Below are positions 1-5,215 of a stretch of 7,097 nucleotides of DNA, in pieces. The stretch's first letter is position 1. Every line of letters starts with the position of its first letter. Where the stretch lies: the NCBI GenBank assembly GCA_934678955.1, contig CAKUSI010000184.1, positions 1 to 7,097 on the forward strand. The letters are read 5' to 3'. Position numbers and translations under genes: made by a program. The notes under the pieces were generated by a model. The model had not been told where the DNA came from, searched no databases, and saw only the letters and a program-made list of their open reading frames with translations. This stretch comes from an uncultured Austwickia sp. (GTDB taxonomy: Bacteria; Actinomycetota; Actinomycetes; Actinomycetales; Dermatophilaceae).

Positions 1-2
1 GG

Positions 3-65
3 ATCAGCAATGACCACCGCGTCTTGGTTGGGTATTACCCCCGCGAACTGGTGCATTTTCTCTGA
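3..65 (+). CDS. 3' end of an unidentified upstream gene (partial)
   Basis: The third frame is open from the window edge to a TGA at 63-65 and reads as a plausible protein tail, including VGYYPREL and ending in HFL. The other two frames over the same bases look less protein-like. The stop overlaps a CTG at 62-64 that is in frame with the following ParB-like gene, in the CTGA arrangement typical of translationally coupled genes. Only about 20 residues are visible, so no family can be named; a faint likeness to the VGYLPREL-type strand of HIRAN-like domains was considered but is too short to rely on. Base composition is somewhat less GC-rich than downstream. Confidence 0.4.
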   Translation: MSNDHRVLVGYYPRELVHFL

Positions 66-76
66 CACACCTCGGG

Positions 77-823
77 TTGGGGCACCTGCTGGCCGAGCAG
101 GACGACAACCAGCTCCACAAGACCCTCTCCCCGCTGGAAGCCGCCGGCCTCTACCGCGAAATCAAGAAACTCATGACCGAGGACGCCGCCCGGCGCGATC
201 AGGCGACGCAGTTCTCGACGGAGAATCAGCCCCGGTGGAACGGGGGTGGAAACTTTCCACCCCCGTTGACCCCGCCGGGCAAGGTCCGCGAGCAGGCCGC
301 CGCGATGATCCCCGGCGCGCCGTCGTACAAGACGATGGACAAGATCGGCTACCTGCAACACCTCGCCACCGACCCCGACGCTCCTGACCCGTTGCGTGCC
401 GAGGCGCAGGCGGGGCTGGTGCAGATCGAGGCCGGCGGGCCGGTCGATCCGGTGTATCAGCGCATCCGCGACATCCACCAAGCCAGCGACGACGCGCATC
501 TGCACGACCTGGCCGAACAAGCCCTCGCCCGCGTGGACGCCCAAACGAAAGAGCAGAAGGGCAAGAAGAAGCGGGCGAAGAAGCCCACGCCGACGATGCC
601 GGTGGTGCCGGACGCGCGGTATGCGGTGCGGGCGTTCGTGCTGACCTGGACCGAACTCGATTCGTGGTGGCTGCACTACGACCTGGACGAGCTCGCCGCT
701 CAGCTCACCGACGAGCAGGCCGAAGCGTTCTACGCGACCGCCGAAGGCACCCGCCAGTTCGCCACCGACCTCCACGCCGCACGGCAGCAAGAGCCAGAGG
801 TTCCGCGCCTACGCGCACTCTGA
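77..823 (+). CDS. ParB-like protein (N-terminal nuclease/CTP domain absent)
   Basis: The protein is 248 aa if started at TTG 77. Residues 6-30 (AEQDDNQLHKTLSPLEAAGLY) resemble the ParB segment usually seen as ENLQREDLNPLEEAxAY, and residues 69-98 (KVREQAAAM...SYKTMDKIGYL) look like the helix-turn-helix region that follows it in ParB/Spo0J proteins. A very basic linker at 158-169 (KEQKGKKKRAKK) precedes a C-terminal domain at about 182-235 with WTELDSWWLHYDLDELAAQL. ParB proteins bind centromere-like DNA and act in partition or transcriptional control; that role here is inferred. The ParB portion upstream of this segment (the GERR/GHRR box) is not encoded in this frame, so this is either a short family version or a gene with a lost N-terminus. 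No good ribosome site precedes TTG 77. A CTG at 62 overlapping the upstream stop (CTGA) would add five residues and is a real alternative. A perfect 29-nt palindrome lies in codons 55-64. The stop is 39 nt before the next chosen start. Confidence 0.7.
   Translation: MGHLLAEQDDNQLHKTLSPLEAAGLYREIKKLMTEDAARRDQATQFSTENQPRWNGGGNFPPPLTPPGKVREQAAAMIPGAPSYKTMDKIGYLQHLATDPDAPDPLRAEAQAGLVQIEAGGPVDPVYQRIRDIHQASDDAHLHDLAEQALARVDAQTKEQKGKKKRAKKPTPTMPVVPDARYAVRAFVLTWTELDSWWLHYDLDELAAQLTDEQAEAFYATAEGTRQFATDLHAARQQEPEVPRLRAL
239..267. repeat. Perfect 29-nt palindrome inside the ParB-like gene
   Basis: The left arm AACGGGGGTGGAAA (239-252) and the right arm TTTCCACCCCCGTT (254-267) are exact reverse complements around one C at 253. 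The bases just outside (238 G and 268 G) do not pair, so the arms are exactly 14 bp. It is read in frame as NGGGNFPPPL, a Gly run followed by a Pro run, between the ParB-like segment and the helix-turn-helix-like segment. I see no other copy in the window. It could be a protein-binding operator or centromere-like site, a cruciform or RNA hairpin, or a small mobile palindromic unit inserted in frame. Confidence 0.85.
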
Positions 824-834
824 CGCTGCGGGCG

Positions 835-868
835 GCTGGCTGTCGGGGTGCACCTGACGGGCATGAAG
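835..868 (+). repeat. Imperfect repeat copy 1, upstream of/over the VirB8-like start
   Basis: This stretch matches 3491-3522. Shared blocks in order are GCTGG, CGGGGTGCACCTG (13 identical), GGGCA and GAAG, with small changes between them. The core contains the 8-nt perfect palindrome GGTGCACC. Both copies lie between genes of the transfer operon, this one running into the start of the VirB8-like gene. It may be a regulator-binding site or a leftover of a duplication. The 13-nt block alone could occur by chance in 7 kb of GC-rich DNA; the flanking matches raise the case. Confidence 0.4.
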
Positions 869-1543
869 ACTTCTCCCTCTCCGTCGTTTCCGCGTGGCCG
901 CCTGATCGCGGTCATCGCCGCCGGCCTCGTGCTGCTGATTCTCGCCGGGGTCGGCATCTACGGCCTCATCCTCGGCCCCCGCACCACAGGCACCCCGACC
1001 CCCGACCCCGCGCCGTCACCGGCTCACACGCTCACGCCGCCCGGACCGTCCTCGCCGCGGCTGCCGGTCGTTGCCCGGTCGGCGGACCCGGAGACGTTCG
1101 CCCGCAACGTCGCGGAGGCGATCTTCGCGTGGGACACCACCAGCGGCCTGATGCCGCTGGACTACACGGCCGCAATCCTCGATGTCGGTGACCCGTCCGG
1201 CACCGAGCAGGCGGGCCTCGCCTCCGACCTGACGATGTATCTGCCGACGCGGGAGGCGTGGATCGAGCTGCGCAAGCACGAGACCCGCCAACACCTGGCC
1301 ATCGACCGCGCGGTGATCCCGGAAGCATGGGATGACGCGGTGGCGCAGGCGCAACCCGGTCAGATCGCGCCCGGGACTGCCGCGTACACGATCGAGGGGA
1401 CCCGGCACCGCGACGGCCTCTGGAACGGCGAGGCCGTGTCTAGCGAGCACGCGGTGTCGTTCACCGTGTTCATCGTCTGCGCCCCGACCTATCCAACCTG
1501 TCACCTGTTGCGGCTGTCCCAGCTCGACAACCCGCTGCGATGA
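863..1543 (+). CDS. VirB8/TcpC-like conjugation membrane protein
   Basis: This 226-aa protein has a short basic cytoplasmic start, one membrane helix at about residues 14-37 (LIAVIAAGLVLLILAGVGIYGLIL), a Thr/Pro-rich linker at 41-68 (TPTPDPAPSPAHTLTPPGP) and an outside domain from about 75 to 226. This is the architecture of VirB8-family proteins and of TcpC in Gram-positive conjugation systems, where an NTF2-like domain outside the membrane joins channel parts. The helical opening (DPETFARNVAEAIFAWDTTSG) and the closing beta strands (HAVSFTVFIVC...CHLLRLSQL) fit that fold. C206 and C213 could form a disulfide. ATG 863 was chosen over an in-frame GTG at 848, which would add MHLTG; neither has a strong ribosome site. 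The assignment to VirB8 rests on topology and context, not on a signature motif. Confidence 0.7.
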   Translation: MKTSPSPSFPRGRLIAVIAAGLVLLILAGVGIYGLILGPRTTGTPTPDPAPSPAHTLTPPGPSSPRLPVVARSADPETFARNVAEAIFAWDTTSGLMPLDYTAAILDVGDPSGTEQAGLASDLTMYLPTREAWIELRKHETRQHLAIDRAVIPEAWDDAVAQAQPGQIAPGTAAYTIEGTRHRDGLWNGEAVSSEHAVSFTVFIVCAPTYPTCHLLRLSQLDNPLR

Positions 1544-1556
1544 GGACGGGCCTGTC

Positions 1557-3167
1557 GTGTTCAAGAAGTTCGCTGTCCTCGCGCTCGCCGCGCTGTTCTT
1601 CGGCCCGGCGATGCTGCTGCTGGCGATCGGGGTGCTGATGAACCCAGCCGCCATCGCCGCCTGCACCACCACCGGCACACTCTCGGTCGGTAACGTCCCT
1701 GACAGCCTCCAAGTGACCACCGCGGACGGCTACTCCTTCACCCTGAACAAGCGGCAACTCACCCATGCCGCGACGATCATCACGATCGGCGGCCGAATCG
1801 ACGGCGTAGGCCGGCCTGGGGTGAAGGTCGCGCTGATGGCGGCGCTCACTGAGTCCACGCTACGGATGCTCAGCAACACCAGCGCCTACCCCGAGTCCGC
1901 GAACTATCCCAACGACGGCAACGGCGGCGACCACGACTCCCTCGGCCTGTTCCAGATGCGCCCGCAATCCGAGTGGGGCACCGTCGCAGAGTTGATGGAC
2001 CCGAACTACCAAGCCGCCGCGTTCTTCGGCGGCCCGGACGGCCCCAACTATCCAAGCCCGCGCGGCCTGCTCGACATTCCCGGCTGGGAACGGATGGACC
2101 CCGGGGAGGCGGCCCAGGCGGTCGAGGTCAGCGCGTTCCCGGACAGGTATCGCAACTACGCGCCGGTCGCTGATGCGATCCTCGACGCTCTCACCCGCAC
2201 TGGCGGGCGGGGCGGCCCCGTCGTCGGGGTGGCGGAGTCGTCGCGGGTGGTGTTCCCGCTGCCGGAGGGGACGTGGGTCAAGACCGACGACTTCGGGCCG
2301 CGTATCCACCCGATCACCGGGCAAGAGTCGTTCCACACCGGCCTCGACCTCGGCGCGGCCGATGGCACCCCGATCCTCGCCGCCGCAGACGGCACCGTGA
2401 CCGTCGCGGAGTACAGCGGTGGCTATGGCGGCCTGATCGTCATCGAGCACACCATCGACGGCCAGACCGTCGCGACGGCCTACGCGCACATGTGGCTGGG
2501 CGGCATCCACGTTCACGTTGGCGATCGGGTGAGCGCCGGGCAGCACATCGGTGATGTCGGCTCCTCGGGCATGTCGACCGGAGCGCATCTGCACTTCGAA
2601 GTCCGCCCCGGCGGCACCAACAGCGAAGCGATTGACCCGGCGAAGTGGCTCAACGACCACGGCGCCGCGAACCTCCCCGAAGCCGCCACCGGACCCGCCG
2701 CAGGCTGCCAGACCAGCACGGCCGGCGCACCGACCCCGTTGACGGGCGACCCAGACCAGATGGTGGACGACCCCACCAGCTCGGGGAAGATCACCGCGCG
2801 GCTCGCGCACCTCATGGCCCAGACCAAAGCGGCGTTTCCCGACACCGGCTGGGGCTGCTACTCACCCCGGCCCGGCACGAAGTCGGAGCACCCGCTCGGA
2901 CGGGCATGCGACATCACTTTCGGCAACGCCATCGGCCACTACCCGACCTCGGCTCAGTTGGAGGCCGGCTGGAAGGTCACCAACTGGATGGAGGACAACG
3001 CCGACCTGCTCGGCGTGGAGTACCTGATCTGGCAAGGCAAAATCTGGTCCGTCGCCCGCGACGATCAGGGGTGGCGACCCTACAACGGAGGCGGGATGCA
3101 CGACCCCGGCAACGTCACGGGCGGGCACTTCGACCACCTGCACGTCACCGTGAAAGCCGGTGCGTGA
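1557..3167 (+). CDS. Three-domain peptidoglycan hydrolase: lysozyme-like + M23 peptidase + M15-like/ARB-07466-like domain
   Basis: This 536-aa protein starts at GTG 1557; GAGGA at 1542-1546, overlapping the upstream stop, is its likely ribosome site. Residues 4-35 form a signal or anchor helix, so the rest acts outside the membrane. Residues about 66-212 look like a lysozyme/transglycosylase domain, with a candidate catalytic Glu at 99 (ALTES) and a GLFQMRP strand at 130-136. Residues about 228-365 are a complete LytM/M23 zinc endopeptidase: HTGLD (H260, D264), YAHM (H311) and HLHFE (H344, H346). Residues about 408-534 carry SEHPLGRACD (443-452) and GGHFDHLHV (522-530). This matches the S-x-H-x-x-G-x-A-x-D and H-x-H layout of M15-type carboxypeptidases and the ARB-07466-like C-terminal domain. 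In conjugation operons such enzymes (VirB1-like role) open the wall for the channel. All key residues appear intact. The stop overlaps the next gene's ATG (TGATG). Confidence 0.88.
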   Translation: MFKKFAVLALAALFFGPAMLLLAIGVLMNPAAIAACTTTGTLSVGNVPDSLQVTTADGYSFTLNKRQLTHAATIITIGGRIDGVGRPGVKVALMAALTESTLRMLSNTSAYPESANYPNDGNGGDHDSLGLFQMRPQSEWGTVAELMDPNYQAAAFFGGPDGPNYPSPRGLLDIPGWERMDPGEAAQAVEVSAFPDRYRNYAPVADAILDALTRTGGRGGPVVGVAESSRVVFPLPEGTWVKTDDFGPRIHPITGQESFHTGLDLGAADGTPILAAADGTVTVAEYSGGYGGLIVIEHTIDGQTVATAYAHMWLGGIHVHVGDRVSAGQHIGDVGSSGMSTGAHLHFEVRPGGTNSEAIDPAKWLNDHGAANLPEAATGPAAGCQTSTAGAPTPLTGDPDQMVDDPTSSGKITARLAHLMAQTKAAFPDTGWGCYSPRPGTKSEHPLGRACDITFGNAIGHYPTSAQLEAGWKVTNWMEDNADLLGVEYLIWQGKIWSVARDDQGWRPYNGGGMHDPGNVTGGHFDHLHVTVKAGA

Positions 3168-3433
3168 TGGACGTGTTCCCGGACTTCGATGGCCTGGCGG
3201 GGATCGGCGATCTGAAACAGGTCGTCGGTGCGCTGTTCATGTTCGTGCTCATCATCGCCGTACTCATGCTGGTCGTCTCGGCGGTCTGCTGGGCGATCGC
3301 CGCCGCGCACGGCAACTACTCCGCCGCCGCCAAAGGCAGGGTGGGCGTGCTCGTCGCCCTCGGCGCCGCGGTGCTCGCCGGCGGTGGGGTGGCGTGGATG
3401 AACTGGCTCATCGCTCTCGGCCAACGACTCTGA
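3167..3433 (+). CDS. Small two-helix membrane protein, DUF6112-type, copy A
   Basis: This 88-aa protein starts at ATG 3167, sharing one base with the stop of the hydrolase gene, so translation is probably coupled. An acidic start (MDVFPDFDGLAGIGDLKQ) is followed by membrane helices at about 19-43 and 57-80, joined by a short loop with basic residues (AAAKGR). Small two-helix proteins at this place in actinobacterial transfer operons are annotated as DUF6112 and have the size and topology of VirB2/TrbC pilin-like subunits, but no pilin cleavage site is evident. It is a paralogue of the next gene, with 37 identical residues in 82 ungapped aligned positions by hand count. A strong GC hairpin follows the stop. 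Confidence 0.8.
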   Translation: MDVFPDFDGLAGIGDLKQVVGALFMFVLIIAVLMLVVSAVCWAIAAAHGNYSAAAKGRVGVLVALGAAVLAGGGVAWMNWLIALGQRL

Positions 3434-3448
3434 CCCCCTCACCCATCT

Positions 3449-3470
3449 GGCCCGCCCCTCGGGGCGGGCC
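3449..3470 (+). terminator. GC-rich hairpin between the two DUF6112-type genes
   Basis: GGCCCGCCCC and GGGGCGGGCC are perfect complements separated by TC, so a 9-bp stem with a CTCG tetraloop, or a 10-bp helix in DNA, can form. It begins 16 nt after the stop of copy A. Only a weak T-tract follows (TTCGCC), as is common for actinobacterial terminators. Because the same transfer operon appears to continue beyond it, it may act as a partial terminator or as a 3' stabiliser of the upstream mRNA rather than as a full stop. Confidence 0.7.
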
Positions 3471-3490
3471 TTCGCCATGTCTAGGCGGGC

Positions 3491-3522
3491 GCTGGTGGGC
3501 GGGGTGCACCTGTGGGCAGAAG
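3491..3522 (+). repeat. Imperfect repeat copy 2, upstream of DUF6112-type copy B
   Basis: This is the partner of 835-868 and shares the 13-nt block CGGGGTGCACCTG with its GGTGCACC palindrome, plus GCTGG before and GGGCA/GAAG after. It lies between the hairpin at 3449-3470 and the ribosome site of copy B, where a promoter or operator for the second half of the operon would be expected. No convincing -10/-35 pair was recognised next to it. Confidence 0.4.
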
Positions 3523-3539
3523 CAACCCTCAGCGTGAAT

Positions 3540-3543
3540 GGAG
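3540..3543 (+). promoter_or_regulatory. Ribosome binding site deciding the GTG 3551 start
   Basis: GGAG at 3540-3543 is seven bases before GTG 3551. The longer in-frame reading from GTG 3512 has no comparable site and would add a polar, non-conserved MGRSNPQREWRTV leader, so 3551 is preferred. Confidence 0.65.
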
Positions 3544-3550
3544 AACCGTC

Positions 3551-3820
3551 GTGATCGACATCGACCCCAATGGCACCGGCCTTCCCGGTATCGAACAGCT
3601 CCGCACCATCGTCGGTGCCGTGATGACGGTGGGCCTGATCCTCGCCGTCCTCGCCCTGATCGTCTCAGCGGTCGTGTGGGCCTACGGCGCCAACTCCAGC
3701 AACCCGCACCTCGCCGGGCGGGGAAAGATCGGCGTCCTCGTGTCCTGCGGTGCGGCGATCATCTGCGGCGCGAGCGTCGCACTCGTGAACTTCTTCTGGG
3801 GCGTCGGCCAAGCCGTCTGA
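3551..3820 (+). CDS. Small two-helix membrane protein, DUF6112-type, copy B
   Basis: This 89-aa protein starts at GTG 3551 with GGAG seven bases upstream. Like copy A it has an acidic, Gly-rich start (IDIDPNGTGLPGIEQL), two membrane helices at about 21-45 and 59-82, and a polar loop (SSNPHLAGRGK). Shared positions include GLxGI, VGA, LIxAVLxL, VSAVxWA, GVLVxxGAA and the closing GQ. With copy A it makes a tandem paralogous pair of near-identical length. As VirB2/TrbC-like candidates, the pair might be two subunits of one heteromeric membrane structure; this is inference. The hairpin and 117-nt gap before it could give this copy a different expression level from copy A. Confidence 0.82.
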   Translation: MIDIDPNGTGLPGIEQLRTIVGAVMTVGLILAVLALIVSAVVWAYGANSSNPHLAGRGKIGVLVSCGAAIICGASVALVNFFWGVGQAV

Positions 3821-3853
3821 TTCGCAACATCCGCGAGGAAGGCAGGTCTTGTC

Positions 3854-5212
3854 ATGGGCATTTGCGATGTCCCGGTGATTTCCACCGTCTGCGACGTAGC
3901 CGGCGAAGCCGCCGCCACGCTGGTGTCGGCCCCGTTCGACTGGCTCGCCAGCGCGATGGGCGGCGCGGCCGGGTGGCTGTTCGAGGCCGTCTGGTCGGTC
4001 TTCGACACCACCACGCTGGTGGACGTGCAGCGGCCCGGATTCGTGTCGGTGTTCAACCTCGTGTTCGGCATCGCCGTGTTCGTGATGCTGCTGTTCTTCG
4101 CCTTGCAGCTCATCACCGGCATGATCCGCCGCGACCCCACCGCCCTCACCCGGGCGGCGCTCGGCCTCGGCAAATCCGTGCTCGGCTCCTTCGTGGTCAT
4201 CACCCTGACCGCACTGCTGCTGGAAATCACCGACCAGCTCTGCGTCGGCATCATCCAAGCCGCCGGCGAAACCACCGAGACGATGGGCGACAAGATCGCC
4301 GCCCTCGTCCTGGCCCTGTCCGGCCTGTCCATCGCCGCACCCGGTGTCGGAGCGATCATCATGATCTTCCTCGCCGGGCTGGCGATCGCATCAGCGGCGA
4401 TCGTGTGGCTCTCACTACTGATCCGCAAGTCGCTGCTGCTGGTCGCGGTCGCGCTCGCCCCATTGGCGTTCTCTGGCTCGTCGTGGGACGCGGCACGCGG
4501 CTGGGTCGGCAAGTGGGCCATGTTCGTCATCGCCTTGATCTTGTCCAAGCTCGTGCTGGTCGTGATCTTCCTCGTCGCGATCACCCAGGTCGCCGCACCC
4601 ATCGACCTTGACCTGGCCTCGGTATCCGATCCGCTGTCCGGGATCGTGCTCATGGCCTTGGCGGGGTTCGCCCCGTATCTGACGTATCGGTTCCTCGCGT
4701 TCGTCGGCACCGACTACTACGGGCAGGTCGGCGCCGAGGACGACGCCAAGCGGGCACTGAACCGGCCCATCCCCGTTCCCTCCAAGCCGTCCGGCGACGG
4801 ACCGAAGAAGGTACTCGACGGCCAAACCAACGGCGGCGGCACACGTGGAGGTGCCGATGCACCGCCGAAGCCCACCCCGACCGCGGGAAGCGGCGGCGCA
4901 AGTGCCGCCGGTGCAGGAGCTGGCGCGGGCGGAAGTGCCGGAGCTGGAGCCAGCGCGGGTGCCGGAGCCGGGGCGGGTGCTGCGGCTGCGGGTCCGGCGG
5001 CTGCGGTCGTGGTCGGTGCGCACGTGGTGAAGGGTGCCGCCACGGCTGGGCCGAAGGCCGGGACGGCGTTGGCGGGTGAGGCCGAGACGACCGCCGCCGG
5101 GGCCGGGCCGGCCAGCGCACCGCCACCGCCCTCGACACCCGCGCCGACCGCTCCACCGAGCCCGCGCCCGGCAACCCCGACCCCACCCGCGCCCAAGCCG
5201 ACGAAGGAGTGA
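3854..5212 (+). CDS. VirB6/TrbL-like channel protein (SCO6881-type) with Ala/Gly and Pro-rich tail
   Basis: This 452-aa polytopic protein starts at ATG 3854, with AGGAAGG (3836-3842) and CAGG (3843-3846) upstream. A hydrophobic N-terminus (about 18-50) is followed by helices at about 66-90, 107-135, 148-187 (probably two), 189-206, 221-247 and 262-285. Positively charged turns such as GMIRRDP and LIRKS lie between them, and WDAARGW (211-217) sits in a loop. VirB6/TrbL proteins form the inner-membrane part of the DNA channel, and proteins of this size and position in actinobacterial elements are called TrbL or SCO6881-type. From about 290 the protein is soluble: a charged stretch, then a nearly pure Ala/Gly run (344-380), then a Pro/Thr/Ser tail (421-450) ending in KPTKE. 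Its last codons contain the ribosome site of the next gene, three bases away, so the two are co-translated. Confidence 0.8.
   Translation: MGICDVPVISTVCDVAGEAAATLVSAPFDWLASAMGGAAGWLFEAVWSVFDTTTLVDVQRPGFVSVFNLVFGIAVFVMLLFFALQLITGMIRRDPTALTRAALGLGKSVLGSFVVITLTALLLEITDQLCVGIIQAAGETTETMGDKIAALVLALSGLSIAAPGVGAIIMIFLAGLAIASAAIVWLSLLIRKSLLLVAVALAPLAFSGSSWDAARGWVGKWAMFVIALILSKLVLVVIFLVAITQVAAPIDLDLASVSDPLSGIVLMALAGFAPYLTYRFLAFVGTDYYGQVGAEDDAKRALNRPIPVPSKPSGDGPKKVLDGQTNGGGTRGGADAPPKPTPTAGSGGASAAGAGAGAGGSAGAGASAGAGAGAGAAAAGPAAAVVVGAHVVKGAATAGPKAGTALAGEAETTAAGAGPASAPPPPSTPAPTAPPSPRPATPTPPAPKPTKE
4883..4993 (+). repeat. Low-complexity Ala/Gly-coding tract
   Basis: This GC-rich stretch is made of degenerate short units related to GGTGCCGGAGC and GGAGCTGG and codes for alternating Ala and Gly with a few Ser (residues 344-380 of the VirB6-like protein). 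Such tracts change length by slippage, so they often differ between close relatives. A Pro-rich coding tract follows at 5114-5203. Confidence 0.7.
5204..5209 (+). promoter_or_regulatory. Ribosome binding site inside the end of the VirB6-like gene
   Basis: A perfect AAGGAG is six bases before ATG 5216 and encodes part of the last codons of the upstream gene. It fixes the start of the SCO6880-type gene and supports translational coupling. Confidence 0.8.
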
Positions 5213-5215
5213 CCG

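Noticed and set aside
35..790. Long minus-strand reading frame opposite the ParB-like gene
   Set aside because: It is a mirror of the plus-strand gene in GC-rich DNA, with Arg/Gly/Leu-rich sequence lacking domain features, and the plus-strand product has recognisable segments.
1332..1556. N-terminal extension of the hydrolase upstream of GTG 1557
   Set aside because: It is Arg/Ser/Pro-rich shadow sequence overlapping the VirB8-like gene; starting at GTG 1557 puts the signal/anchor helix at the N-terminus and gives a ribosome site.
3512..3550. Longer start (GTG 3512) for DUF6112-type copy B
   Set aside because: It lacks a ribosome site and adds a leader with no counterpart in copy A, whereas GTG 3551 has GGAG at proper spacing.
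3872..3886. Short inverted repeat CGGTG...CACCG near the start of the VirB6-like gene
   Set aside because: Arms of five bases are common by chance in DNA this rich in GC.
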